Positions 11,801 through 24,315 of a stretch of 64,000 nucleotides of DNA are shown one piece after another. Origin of the DNA: Rugalucina vietnamica. Lineage: Eukaryota > Mollusca > Bivalvia > Lucinida > Lucinidae. The position numbers and the translations under genes are program-made. The notes under the pieces were generated by a model, which ran no database searches, had not been told where the DNA came from, and saw only the letters and a list, made by a program, of their open reading frames with translations. How positions within the stretch are numbered: the first letter of the stretch is position 1; each line of letters opens with the position of its first letter. Where the stretch lies: positions 10,346,214-10,410,213 of the forward strand of contig OZ024871.1 of NCBI GenBank assembly GCA_964017185.1. Direction: 5' to 3'.

Positions 11801-14800
11801 GGGAAAACTCTGGTTTGTCAGAAATTTCAACTCAAACATTGAACATTCATGGGTTTGGGGGTGGGGTATGAGGCACCCCTGTCATTGACGTGCGCGGAGT
11901 TTAGGGAGCAAGTGACGTAGTGGGATTTACAGTAGAAGGGATGTACTTTCAGACCACATAAGCGGCTATGCCGGGAAAACTCTAGTTTTCGAGAAATAGG
12001 GGTACAAAGATGACCGAAAATGGAAATTTCTGTATAGTATTGCAATGTGTCGGTACCAACTCGGGCTGGTTTCTCACAGAACCCCACCGAGTTTAGGGAG
12101 TTCGAGACCCAGTGGGGCTTGTAGTCCATACAAGTGCCTTTACAGTCCATAGGTCGGTTATACTGGGAAAACTCTGGTTTGTCGGAAATTTCAACTCAAA
12201 CATTGGGAAACGTGAACATTCATGGGTTTGGGGGTGGGGTATGAGGCACCCCTGTCATTGACGTGCGCGGAGTTTAGGGAGCAAGTGACCTAGTGGGATT
12301 TACAGTAGAAGGGATGTACTTTCAGACCACATAAGCGGCTATGCCGGGAAAACTCTAGTTTTCGAGAAATAGGGGTACAAAGATGACCGAAAATGGAAAT
12401 TTCTGTATAGTATTGCAATGTGTCGGTACCAACTCGGGCTGGTTTCTCACAGAACCCCACCGAGTTTAGGGAGTTCGAGACCCAGTGGGGCTTGTAGTCC
12501 ATACAAGTGCCTTTACAGCCCATAGGTCGGTTATACTGGGAAAACTCTGGTTTGTCGGAAATTTCAACTCAAACATTGGAAAACGTGAACATTCATGGGT
12601 TTTGGGATGGGGTATGAGGCACCCCTGTCACTGACGTGCGCGGAGTTTAGGGAGCAAGCGACCTAGTGGGATTTACAGTAGAAGGGATGTACTTTCAGAC
12701 CACATAAGCGGCTATGCCGGGAAAACTCTAGTTTTCGAGAAATAGGGGTACAAAGATGACCGAAAATGGAAATTTCTGTATAGTATTGCAATGTGTCGGT
12801 ACCAACTCGGGCTGGTTTCTCACAGAACCCCACCGAGTTTAGGGAGTTCGAGACCCAGTGGGGCTTGTAGTCCATACAAGTGCCTTTAAAGCCCATAGGT
12901 CGGTTATACTGGGAAAACTCTGGTTTGTCGGAAATTTCAACTCAAACATTGGGAAACGTGAACATTCATGGGTTTGGGGGTGGGGTATGAGGCACCCCTG
13001 TCATTGACGTGCGCGGAGTTTAGGGAGCAAGTGACCTAGTGGGATTTACAGTAGAAGGGATGTACTTTCAGACCACATAAGCGGCTATGCCGGGAAAACT
13101 CTAGTTTTCGAGAAATAGGGGTACAAAGATGACCAAAAATGGAAATTTCTGTATAGTATTGCAATGTGTCGGTACCAACTCGGGCTGGTTTCTCACAGAA
13201 CCCCACCGAGTTTAGGGAGTTCGAGACCCAGTGGGGCTTGTAGTCCATACAAGTGCCTTTACAGCCCATAGGTCGGTTATACTGGGAAAACTCTGGTTTG
13301 TCGGAAATTTCAACTCAAACATTGGGAAACGTGAACATTCATGGGTTTTGGGATGGGGTATGAGGCACCCCTGTCACTGACGTGCGCGGAGTTTAGGGAG
13401 CAAGCGACCTAGTGGGATTTACAGTAGAAGGGATGTACTTTCAGACCACATAAGCGGCTATGCCGGGAAAACTCTAGTTTTCGAGAGATAGGGGTACAAA
13501 GATGACCGAAAATGGAAATTTCTGTATAGTATTGCAATGTGTCGGTACCAACTCGGGCTGGTTTCTCACAGAACCCCACCGAGTTTAGGGAGTTCGAGAC
13601 CCAGTGGGGCTTGTAGTCCATACAAGTGCCTTTACAGCCCATAGGTCGGTTATACTGGGAAAACTCTGGTTTGTCAGAAATTTCAACTCAAACATTGAAC
13701 ATTCATGGGTTTGGGGGTGGGGTATGAGGCACCCCTGTCATTGACGTGCGCGGAGTTTAGGGAGCAAGTGACCTAGTGGGATTTACAGTAGAAGGTATGT
13801 ACTTTTAGACCAAATAAGCGGCTATGCCGGGAAAACTCTAGTTTTCGAGAAATAGGGGTACAAAGATGACCGAAAATGGAAATTTCTGTATAGTATTGCA
13901 ATGTGTCGGTACCAACTCGGGCTGGTTTCTCACAGAACCCCACCGAGATTAGGGAGTTCGAGACCCAGTGGGGCTTGTAGTCCATACAAGTGCCTTTACA
14001 GCCCATAGGTCGGTTGTACTGGGAAAACTCTGGTTTGTCGGAAATTTCAACTCAAACATTGGGAAACGTGAACATTCATGGGTTTGGGGGTGGGGTATGA
14101 GGCACCCCTGTCATTGACGTGCGCGGAGTTTAGGGAGCAAGTGACCTAGTGGGATTTACAGTAGAAGGGATGTACTTTCAGACCACATAAGCGGCTATGC
14201 CGGGAAAACTCTAGTTTTCGAGAAATAGGGGTACAAAGATGACCGAAAATGGAAATTTCTGTATAGTATTGCAATGTGTCGGTACCAACTCGGGCTGGTT
14301 TCTCACAGAACCCCACCGAGTTTAGGGAGTTCGAGACCCAGTGGGGCTTGTAGTCCATACAAGTGCCTTTACAGCCCATAGGTCGGTTATACTGGGAAAA
14401 CTCTGGTTTGTCGGAAATTTCAACTCAAACATTGGGAAACGTGAACATTCATGGGTTTTGGGATGGGGTATGAGGCACCCCTGTCACTGAAGTGCGCGGA
14501 GTTTAGGGAGCAAGCGACCTAGTGGGATTTACAGTAGAAGGGATGTACTTTCAGACCACATAAGCGGCTATGCCGGGAAAACTCTAGTTTTCGAGAAATA
14601 GGGGTACAAAGATGACCGAAAATGGAAATTTCTGTATAGTATTGCAATGTGTCGGTACCAACTCGGGCTGGTTTCTCACAGAACCCCACCGAGTTTAGGG
14701 AGTTCGATACCCAGTGGGGCTTGTAGTCCATACAAGTGCCTTTACAGCCCATAGGTCGGTTATACTGGGAAAACTCTGGTTTGTCGGAAATTTCAACTCA

Positions 14801-15982
14801 AACATTGGGAAACGTGAACATTCATGGGTTTGGGGGTGGGGTATGAGGCACCCCTGTCATTGACGTGCACGAAGTTTAGGGAGCAAGTGACCTAGTGGGA
14901 TTTACAGTAGAAGGGATGTACTTTCAGACCACATAAGCGGCTATGCCGGGAAAACTCTAGTTTTCGAGAAATAGGGGTACAAAGATGACCGAAAATGGAA
15001 ATTTCTGTATAGTATTGCAATGTGTCGGTACCAACTCGGGCTGGTTTCTCACAGAACCCCACCGAGTTTAGGGAGTTCGAGACCCAGTGGGGCTTGTAGT
15101 CCATACAAGTGCCTTTACAGCCCATAGGTCGGTTATACTGGGAAAACTCTGGTTTGTCGGAAATTTTAACTCAAACATTGGGAAACGTGAACATTCATGG
15201 GTTTGGGGATGGGGTATGAGGCACCCCTGTCACTGACGTGCGCGGAGTTTAGGGAGCAAGCGACCTAGTGGGATTTACAGTAGAAGGGATGTACTTTCAG
15301 ACCACATAAGCGGCTATGCCGGGTAAACTCTAGTTTTCGAGAAATAGGGGTACAAAGATGACCGAAAATGGAAATTTCTGTATAGTATTGCAATGTGTCG
15401 GTACCAACTCGGGCTGGTTTCTCACAGAACCCCATCGAGTTTAGGGAGTTCGAGACCCAGTGGGGCTTGTAGTCCATACAAGTGCCTTTACAGCCCATAG
15501 GTCGGTTATACTGGGAAAACTCTGGTTTGTCAGAAATTTCAACTCAAACATTGAACATTCATGGGTTTGGGGGTGGGGTATGAGGCACCCCTGTCATTGA
15601 CGTGCGCGGAGTTTAGGGAGCAAGTGACCTAGTGGGATTTACAGTAGAAGGGATGTACTTTCAGACCACATAAGCGGCTATGCCGGGAAAACTCTAGTTT
15701 TCGAGAAATAGGGGTACAAAGATGACCGAAAATGGAAATTTCTGTATAGTATTGCAATGTGTCGGTACCAACTCGGGCTGGTTTCTCACAGAACCCCACC
15801 GAGTTTAGGGAGTTCGAGACCCAGTGGGGCTTGTAGTCCATACAAGTGCCTTTACAGCCCATAGGTCGGTTATACTGGGAAAACTCTGGTTTGTCGGAAA
15901 TTTCAACTCAAACATTGGGAAACGTGAACATTCATGGGTTTGGGGGTGGGGTATGAGGCACCCCTGTCATTCACGTGCGCGG

Positions 15983-16354
15983 AGTTTAGGGAGCAAGTGA
16001 CCTAGTGGGATTTACAGTAGAAGGGATGTACTTTCCGCGCACGTCAATGACAGGGGTGCCTCATACCCCACCCCCAAACCCAAGAATGTTCACGTTTCCC
16101 AATGTTTGAGTTGAAATTTCCGACAAACCAGAGTTTTCCCAGTATAACCGACCTATGGGCTGTAAAGGCACTTATATGGACTACAAGCCCCACTGGGTCT
16201 CGAACTCCCTAAACTCGGTGGGGTTCTGTGAGAAACCAGCCCGAGTTGGTACCGACACATTGCAATACTATACAGAAATTTCCATTTTCGGTCATCTTTG
16301 TACCCCTATTTCTCGAAAACTGGAGTTTTCCCGGCATAGCCGCTTATGTGGTCT
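15983..16354. other. Inversion junction (centre of satellite palindrome)
   Basis: The left array stops in mid-unit after GGGATGTACTTT (ending 16034), and the spacer of the oppositely oriented array starts at once (CCGCGCACGTCAATG from 16035). The two sides share the two bases TC at 16034-16035, a microhomology-like join. In the physical register the sequence outward from 15982 pairs with that from 16035, leaving a 52-bp loop (15983-16034). In the register set by shared rare variants, 16035 corresponds to 16355, so about 320 bp (16036-16354) is the unpaired centre. The two registers differ by exactly one 373-bp unit. The sequence shows the junction; a fold-back or template-switch origin is inference. 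Confidence 0.9.
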
Positions 16355-16761
16355 GAAAGTACATCCCTTCTACTGTAAATCCCACTAGGTCACTTGCTCC
16401 CTAAACTCCGCGCACGTCAATGACAGGGGTGCCTCATACCCCACCCCCGAACCCATGAATGTTCACGTTTCCCAATGTTTGAGTTGAAATTTCCGACAAA
16501 CCAGAGTTTTCCCAGTATAACCGACCTATGGGCTGTAAAGGCACTTGTATGGACTACAAGCCCCACTGGGTCTCGAACTCCCTAAACTCGGTGGGGTTCT
16601 GTGAGAAACCAGCCCGAGTTGGTACCGACACATTGCAATACTATACAGAAATTTCCATTTTCGGTCATCTTTGTACCCCTATTTCTCGAAAACTAGAGTT
16701 TTCCCGGCATAGCCGCTTATGTGGTCTGAAAGTACATCCCTTCTACTGTAAATCCCACTAG

Positions 16762-16891
16762 GTCACTTGCTCCCTAAACTCCGCGCACGTCAATGACAGG
16801 GGTGCCTCATACCCCACCCCCAAACCCATGAATGTTCAATGTTTGAGTTGAAATTTCTGACAAACCAGAGTTTTCCCAGTATAACCGACCT
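16762..16891 (+). repeat. Short spacer variant with 9-bp deletion (representative)
   Basis: Most spacers contain TTCACGTTTCCCAATG; here it reads TTCAATG, which gives a 364-bp interval. The lost segment is flanked by a two-base direct repeat, consistent with slippage. The deletion travels with a nearby substitution (TTTCTGACAAACC in place of TTTCCGACAAACC). I count 28 short intervals in the window: nine on the left, 16 in the proximal right array, one spanning the transposon (51446 to 55510), and two distal (58869 to 59233, 61471 to 61835). The deletion probably arose once and was spread by amplification. Confidence 0.9.
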
Positions 16892-19120
16892 ATGGGCTGT
16901 AAAGGCACTTGTATGGACTACAAGCCCCACTGGGTCTCGAACTCCCTAAACTCGATGGGGTTCTGTGAGAAACCAGCCCGAGTTGGTACCGACACATTGC
17001 AATACTATACAGAAATTTCCATTTTCGGTCATCTTTGTACCCCTATTTCTCGAAAACTAGAGTTTTCCCGGCATAGCCGCTTATGTGGTCTGAAAGTACA
17101 TCCCTTCTACTGTAAATCCCACTAGGTCGCTTGCTCCCTAAACTCCGCGCACGTCAGTGACAGGGGTGCCTCATACCCCATCCCCAAACCCATGAATGTT
17201 CACGTTTCCCAATGTTTGAGTTGAAATTTCCGACAAACCAGAGTTTTCCCAGTATAACCGACCTATGGGCTGTAAAGGCACTTGTATGGACTACAAGCCC
17301 CACTGGGTCTCGAACTCCCTAAACTCGGTGGGGTTCTGTGAGAAACCAGCCCGAGTTGGTACCGACACATTGCAATACTATACAGAAATTTCCATTTTCG
17401 GTCATCTTTGTACCCCTATTTCTCGAAAACTAGAGTTTTCCCGGCATAGCCGCTTATGTGGTCTGAAAGTACATCCCTTCTACTGTAAATCCCACTAGGT
17501 CACTTGCTCCCTAAACTTCGCGCACGTCAATGACAGGGGTGCCTCATACCCCACCCCCAAACCCATGAATGTTCACGTTTCCCAATGTTTGAGTTGAAAT
17601 TTCCGACAAACCAGAGTTTTCCCAGTATAACCGACCTATGGGCTGTAAAGGCACTTGTATGGACTACAAGCCCCACTGGGTCTCGAACTCCCTAAACTCG
17701 GTGGGGTTCTGTGAGAAACCAGCCCGAGTTGGTACCGACACATTGCAATACTATACAGAAATTTCCATTTTCGGTCATCTTTGTACCCCTATTTCTCGAA
17801 AACTAGAGTTTTCCCGGCATAGCCGCTTATGTGGTCTGAAAGTACATCCCTTCTACTGTAAATCCCACTAGGTCGCTTGCTCCCTAAACTCCGCGCACTT
17901 CAGTGACAGGGGTGCCTCATACCCCATCCCAAAACCCATGAATGTTCACGTTTCCCAATGTTTGAGTTGAAATTTCCGACAAACCAGAGTTTTCCCAGTA
18001 TAACCGACCTATGGGCTGTAAAGGCACTTGTATGGACTACAAGCCCCACTGGGTCTCGAACTCCCTAAACTCGGTGGGGTTCTGTGAGAAACCAGCCCGA
18101 GTTGGTACCGACACATTGCAATACTATACAGAAATTTCCATTTTCGGTCATCTTTGTACCCCTATTTCTCGAAAACTAGAGTTTTCCCGGCATAGCCGCT
18201 TATGTGGTCTGAAAGTACATCCCTTCTACTGTAAATCCCACTAGGTCACTTGCTCCCTAAACTCCGCGCACGTCAATGACAGGGGTGCCTCATACCCCAC
18301 CCCCAAACCCATGAATGTTCACGTTTCCCAATGTTTGAGTTGAAATTTCCGACAAACCAGAGTTTTCCCAGTACAACCGACCTATGGGCTGTAAAGGCAC
18401 TTGTATGGACTACAAGCCCCACTGGGTCTCGAACTCCCTAAACTCGGTGGGGTTCTGTGAGAAACCAGCCCGAGTTGGTACCGACACATTGCAATACTAT
18501 ACAGAAATTTCCATTTTCGGTCATCTTTGTACCCCTATTTCTCGAAAACTAGAGTTTTCCCGGCATAGCCGCTTATTTGGTCTAAAAGTACATACCTTCT
18601 ACTGTAAATCCCACTAGGTCACTTGCTCCCTAAACTCCGCGCACGTCAATGACAGTGGTGCCTCATACCCCACCCCCAAACCCATGAATGTTCAATGTTT
18701 GAGTTGAAATTTCTGACAAACCAGAGTTTTCCCAGTATAACCGACCTATGGGCTGTAAAGGCACTTGTATGGACTACAAGCCCCACTGGGTCTCGAACTC
18801 CCTAAACTCGGTGGGGTTCTGTGAGAAACCAGCCCGAGTTGGTACCGACACATTGCAATACTATACAGAAATTTCCATTTTCGGTCATCTTTGTACCCCT
18901 ATTTCTCGAAAACTAGAGTTTTCCCGGCATAGCCGCTTATGTGGTCTGAAAGTACATCCCTTCTACTGTAAATCCCACTAGGTCGCTTGCTCCCTAAACT
19001 CCGCGCACGTCAGTGACAGGGGTGCCTCATACCCCATCCCAAAACCCATGAATGTTCACGTTTCCCAATGTTTGAGTTGAAATTTCCGACAAACCAGAGT
19101 TTTCCCAGTATAACCGACCT

Positions 19121-20603
19121 ATGGGCTGTAAAGGCACTTGTATGGACTACAAGCCCCACTGGGTCTCGAACTCCCTAAACTCGGTGGGGTTCTGTGAGAA
19201 ACCAGCCCGAGTTGGTACCGACACATTGCAATACTATACAGAAATTTCCATTTTTGGTCATCTTTGTACCCCTATTTCTCGAAAACTAGAGTTTTCCCGG
19301 CATAGCCGCTTATGTGGTCTGAAAGTACATCCCTTCTACTGTAAATCCCACTAGGTCACTTGCTCCCTAAACTCCGCGCACGTCAATGACAGGGGTGCCT
19401 CATACCCCACCCCCAAACCCATGAATGTTCACGTTTTCCAATGTTTGAGTTGAAATTTCCGACAAACCAGAGTTTTCCCAGTATAACCGACCTATGGGCT
19501 TTAAAGGCACTTGTATGGACTACAAGCCCCACTGGGTCTCGAACTCCCTAAACTCGGTGGGGTTCTGTGAGAAACCAGCCCGAGTTGGTACCGACACATT
19601 GCAATACTATACAGAAATTTCCATTTTCGGTCATCTTTGTACCCCTATTTCTCGAAAACTAGAGTTTTCCCGGCATAGCCGCTTATGTGGTCTGAAAGTA
19701 CATCCCTTCTACTGTAAATCCCACTAGGTCACTTGCTCCCTTAACTCCGCGCACGTCAATGACAGGGGTGCCTCATACCCCACCCCCAAACCCATGAATG
19801 TTCACGTTTCCCAATGTTTGAGTTGAAATTTCCGACAAACCAGAGTTTTCCCAGTATAACCGACCTATGGACTGTAAAGGCACTTGTATGGACTACAAGC
19901 CCCACTGGGTCTCGAACTCCATAAACTCGGTGGGGTTCTGTGAGAAACCAGCCCGAGTTGGTACCGACACATTGCAATACTATACAGAAATTTCCATTTT
20001 CGGTCATCTTTGTACCCCTATTTCTCGAAAACTAGAGTTTTCCCGGCATAGCCGCTTATGTGGTCTGAAAGTACATCCCTTCTACTGTAAATCCCACTAC
20101 GTCACTTGCTCCCTAAACTCCGCGCACGTCAATGACAGGGGTGCCTCATACCCCACCCCCAAACCCATGAATGCTCAATGTTTGAGTTGAAATTTCTGAC
20201 AAACCAGAGTTTTCCCAGTATAACCGACCTATAGGCTGTAAAGGCACTTGTATGGACTACAAGCCCCACTGGGTCTCGAACTCCCTAAACTCGGTGGGGT
20301 TCTGTGAGAAACCAGCCCGAGTTGGTACCGACACATTGCAATACTATACAGAAATTTCCATTTTCGGTCATCTTTGTACACCTATTTCTCGAAAACTAGT
20401 GTTTTCCCGGCATAGCCGCTTATGTGGTCTGAAAGTACATCCCTTCTACTGTAAATCCCACTAGGTCGCTTGCTCCCTAAACTCCGCGCACGTCAGTGAC
20501 AGGGGTGCCTCATACCCCATCCCCAAACCCATGAATGTTCACGTTTCCCAATGTTTGAGTTGAAATTTCCGACAAACCAGAGTTTTCCCAGTATAACCGA
20601 CCT
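19121..20603 (+). repeat. Four-unit block, copy 1 (1,483 bp)
   Basis: Four units (19121, 19494, 19867, 20231) form the first copy of a four-unit tandem duplication in the right arm. Two markers link it to copy 2 exactly 1,483 bp away: CCATTTTTGG in the first unit (about 19248 and 20731) and CACGTTTTCCAATG in the next spacer (about 19430 and 20913). This copy holds further variants (MGFKG at 19494; lost stop and MDCKG at 19867; KLVF at 20231) that are also found, mirrored, in the left array. Confidence 0.65.
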
Positions 20604-22086
20604 ATGGGCTGTAAAGGCACTTGTATGGACTACAAGCCCCACTGGGTCTCGAACTCCCTAAACTCGGTGGGGTTCTGTGAGAAACCAGCCCGAGTTGGTA
20701 CCGACACATTGCAATACTATACAGAAATTTCCATTTTTGGTCATCTTTGTACCCCTATTTCTCGAAAACTAGAGTTTTCCCGGCATAGCCGCTTATGTGG
20801 TCTGAAAGTACATCCCTTCTACTGTAAATCCCACTAGGTCACTTGCTCCCTAAACTCCGCGCACGTCAATGACAGGGGTGCCTCATACCCCACCCCCAAA
20901 CCCATGAATGTTCACGTTTTCCAATGTTTGAGTTGAAATTTCCGACAAACCAGAGTTTTCCCAGTATAACCGACCTATGGGCTGTAAAGGCACTTGTATG
21001 GACTACAAGCCCCACTGGGTCTCGAACTCCCTAAACTCGGTGGGGTTCTGTGAGAAACCAGCCCGAGTTGGTACCGACACATTGCAATACTATACAGAAA
21101 TTTCCATTTTCGGTCATCTTTGTACCCCTATTTCTCGAAAACTAGAGTTTTCCCGGCATAGCCGCTTATGTGGTCTGAAAGTACATCCCTTCTACTGTAA
21201 ATCCCACTAGGTCGCTTGCTCCCTAAACTCCGCGCACGTCAGTGACAGGGGTGCCTCATACCCCATCCCAAAACCCATGAATGTTCACGTTTCCCAATGT
21301 TTGAGTTGAAATTTCCGACAAACCAGAGTTTTCCCAGTATAACCGACCTATGGGCTGTAAAGGCACTTGTATGGACTACAAGCCCCACTGGGTCTCGAAC
21401 TCCCTAAACTCGGTGGGGTTCTGTGAGAAACCAGCCCGAGTTGGTACCGACACATTGCAATACTATACAGAAATTTCCATTTTCGGTCATCTTTGTACCC
21501 CTATTTCTCGAAAACTAGAGTTTTCCCGGCATAGCCGCTTATGTGGTCTGAAAGTACATCCCTTCTACTGTAAATCCCACTAGGTCACTTGCTCCCTAAA
21601 CTCCGCGCACGTCAATGACAGGGGTGCCTCATACCCCACCCCCAAACCCATGAATGTTCACGTTTCCCAATGTTTGAGTTGAAATTTCCGACAAACCAGA
21701 GTTTTTCCAGTATAACCGACCTATGGGCTGTAAAGGCACTTGTATGGACTACAAGCCCCACTGGGTCTCGAACTCCCTAAACTCGGTGGGGTTCTGTGAG
21801 AAACCAGCCCGAGTTGGTACCGACACATTGCATTACTATACAGAAATTTCCATTTTCGGTCATCTTTGTACCCCTATTTCTCGAAAACTAGAGTTTTCCC
21901 GGCATAGCCGCTTATGTGGTCTGAAAGTACATCCCTTCTACTGTAAATCCCACTAGGTCACTTGCTCCCTAAACTCCGCACACGTCAATGACAGGGGTGC
22001 CTCATACCCCACCCCCAAACCCATGAATGTTCAATGTTTGAGTTGAAATTTCTGACAAACCAGAGTTTTCCCAGTATAACCGACCT
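20604..22086 (+). repeat. Four-unit block, copy 2 (1,483 bp), absent from the left arm
   Basis: Units 20604, 20977, 21350 and 21723 lie between the KLVF-variant unit (20231) and the FGHIC-variant unit (22087). On the left the equivalent units, 11553 and 11180, are direct neighbours. The right arm therefore carries four extra units here, or the left lost them. Markers shared with 19121-20603 at a 1,483-bp offset support a tandem duplication. Some markers of copy 1 (MGFKG, MDCKG) are absent, so later exchange or prior divergence is likely. Confidence 0.6.
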
Positions 22087-24315
22087 ATGGGCTGTAAAGG
22101 CACTTGTATGGACTACAAGCCCCACTGGGTCTCGAACTCCTTAAACTCGGTGGGGTTCTGTGAGAAACCAGCCCGAGTTGGTACCGACACATTGCAATAC
22201 TATACAGAAATTTCCATTTTCGGTCATATTTGTACCCCTATTTCTCGAAAACTAGAGTTTTCCCGGCATAGCCGCTTATGTGGTCTGAAAGTACATCCCT
22301 TCTACTGTAAGTCCCACTAGGTTGCTTGCTCCCTAAACTCCGCGCACGTCAGTGACAGGGGTGCCTCATACCCCATCCCCAAACCCATGAATGTTCACGT
22401 TTCCCAATGTTTGAGTTGAAATTTCCGACAAACCAGAGTTTTCCCAGTATAACCGACCTATGGGCTGTAAAGGCACTTGTATGGACTACAAGCCCCACTG
22501 GGTCTCGAACTCCCTAAACTCGGTGGGGTTCTGTGAGAAACCAGCCCGAGTTGGTACCGACACATTGCAATACTATACAGAAATTTCCATTTTCGGTCAT
22601 CTTTGTACCCCTATTTCTCGAAAACTAGAGTTTTCCCGGCATAGCCGCTTATGTGGTCTGAAAGTACATCCCTTCTACTGTAAATCCTACTAGGTCACTT
22701 GCTCCCTAAACTCCGCGCACGTCAATGACAGGGGTGCCTCATACCCCACCCCCAAACCCATGAATGTTCACGTTTCCCAATGTTTGAGTTGAAATTTCCG
22801 ACAAACCAGAGTTTTCCCAGTATAACCGACCTATGGGCTGTAAAGGCACTTGTATGGACTACAAGCCCCACAGGGTCTCGAACTCCCTAAACTCGGTGGG
22901 GTTCTGTGAGAAACCAGCCCGAGTTGGTACCGACACATTGCAATACTATACAGAAATTTCCATTTTCGGTCATCTTTGTACCCCTATTTCTCGAAAACTA
23001 GAGTTTTCCCGGCATAGCCGCTTATGTGGTCTGAAAGTACATCCCTTCTACTGTAAATCCCACTAGGTCGCTTGCTCCCTAAACTCCGCGCACGTCAGTG
23101 ACAGGGGTGCCTCATACCCCATCCCAAAACCCATGAATGTTCACGTTTCCCAATGTTTGAGTTGAAATTTCCGACAAACCAGAGTTTTCCCAGTATAACC
23201 GACCTATGGGCTATAAAGGCACTTGTATGGACTACAAGCCCCACTGGGTCTCGAACTCCCTAAACTCGGTGGGGTTCTGTGAGAAACCAGCCCGAGTTGG
23301 TACCGACACATTGCAATACTATACAGAAATTTCCATTTTCGGTCATCTTTGTACCCCTATTTCTCGAAAACTAGAGTTTTCCCGGCATAGCCGCTTATGT
23401 GGTCTGAAAGTACATCCCTTCTACTGTAAATCCCACTAGGTCACTTGCTCCCTAAACTCCGCGCACGTCAATGACAGGGGTGCCTCATACCCCACCCCCA
23501 AACCCATGAATGTTCACGTTTCCCAATGTTTGAGTTGAAATTTCCGACAAACCAGAGTTTTCCCAGTATAACCGACCTATGGGCTGTAAAGGCACTTGTA
23601 TGGACTACAAGCCCCACTGGGTCTCGAACTCCCTAAACTCGGTGGGGTTCTGTGAGAAACCAGCCCGAGTTGGTACCGACACATTGCAATACTATACAGA
23701 AATTTCCATTTTCGGTCATCTTTGTACCCCTATTTCTCGAAAACTAGAGTTTTCCCGGCATAGCCGCTTATGTGGTCTGAAAGTACATCCCTTCTACTGT
23801 AAATCCCACTAGGTCGCTTGCTCCCTAAACTCCGCGCACGTCAGTGACAGGGGTGCCTCATACCCCATCCCAAAACCCATGAATGTTCACGTTTCCCAAT
23901 GTTTGAGTTGAAATTTCCGACAAACCAGAGTTTTCCCAGTATAACCGACCTATGGGCTGTAAAGGCACTTGTATGGACTACAAGCCCCACTGGGTCTCGA
24001 ACTCCCTAAACTCGGTGGGGTTCTGTGAGAAACCAGCCCGAGTTGGTACCGACACATTGCAATACTATACAGAAATTTCCATTTTCGGTCATCTTTGTAC
24101 CCCTATTTCTCGAAAACTAGAGTTTTCCCGGCATAGCCGCTTATGTGGTCTGAAAGTACATCCCTTCTACTGTAAATCCCACTAGGTCACTTGCTCCCTA
24201 AACTCCGCGCACGTCAATGACAGGGGTGCCTCATACCCCACCCCCAAACCCATGAATGTTCAATGTTTGAGTTGAAATTTCTGACAAACCAGAGTTTTCC
24301 CAGTATAACCGACCT

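Larger units (their letters stand above)
1..16034 (-). repeat. Satellite array, left arm (43 full 373/364-bp units)
   Basis: Direct reading shows a tandem array with unit starts at 43, 416, 780, 1144 and so on to 15629. Spacing is 373 bp in most intervals and 364 bp in nine of 42. One interval (5602 to 5976) has a single extra base. The array opens in mid-unit at the window edge and ends in a truncated unit (about 16002-16034) at the inversion junction. Units differ by only a few substitutions, so homogenisation is strong. Strand is given as minus because the recurrent open frame reads that way; the right array has the opposite orientation. No gene, promoter or RNA was recognised anywhere in it. 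Satellite DNA of this type is usually found in centromeric, pericentromeric or other heterochromatic blocks; which applies here cannot be seen. Confidence 0.97.

Noticed and set aside
1-16034. CRISPR array
   Set aside because: The repeated unit is 373 bp with no unique spacers between short repeats, and the sequence context is eukaryotic.
15983-16354. Inversion as a fold-back read or assembly artefact
   Set aside because: A simple artefact would give identical arms and one register. Here the arms differ by whole units and private substitutions, and the loop registers differ by one unit. Only long reads can settle it fully.
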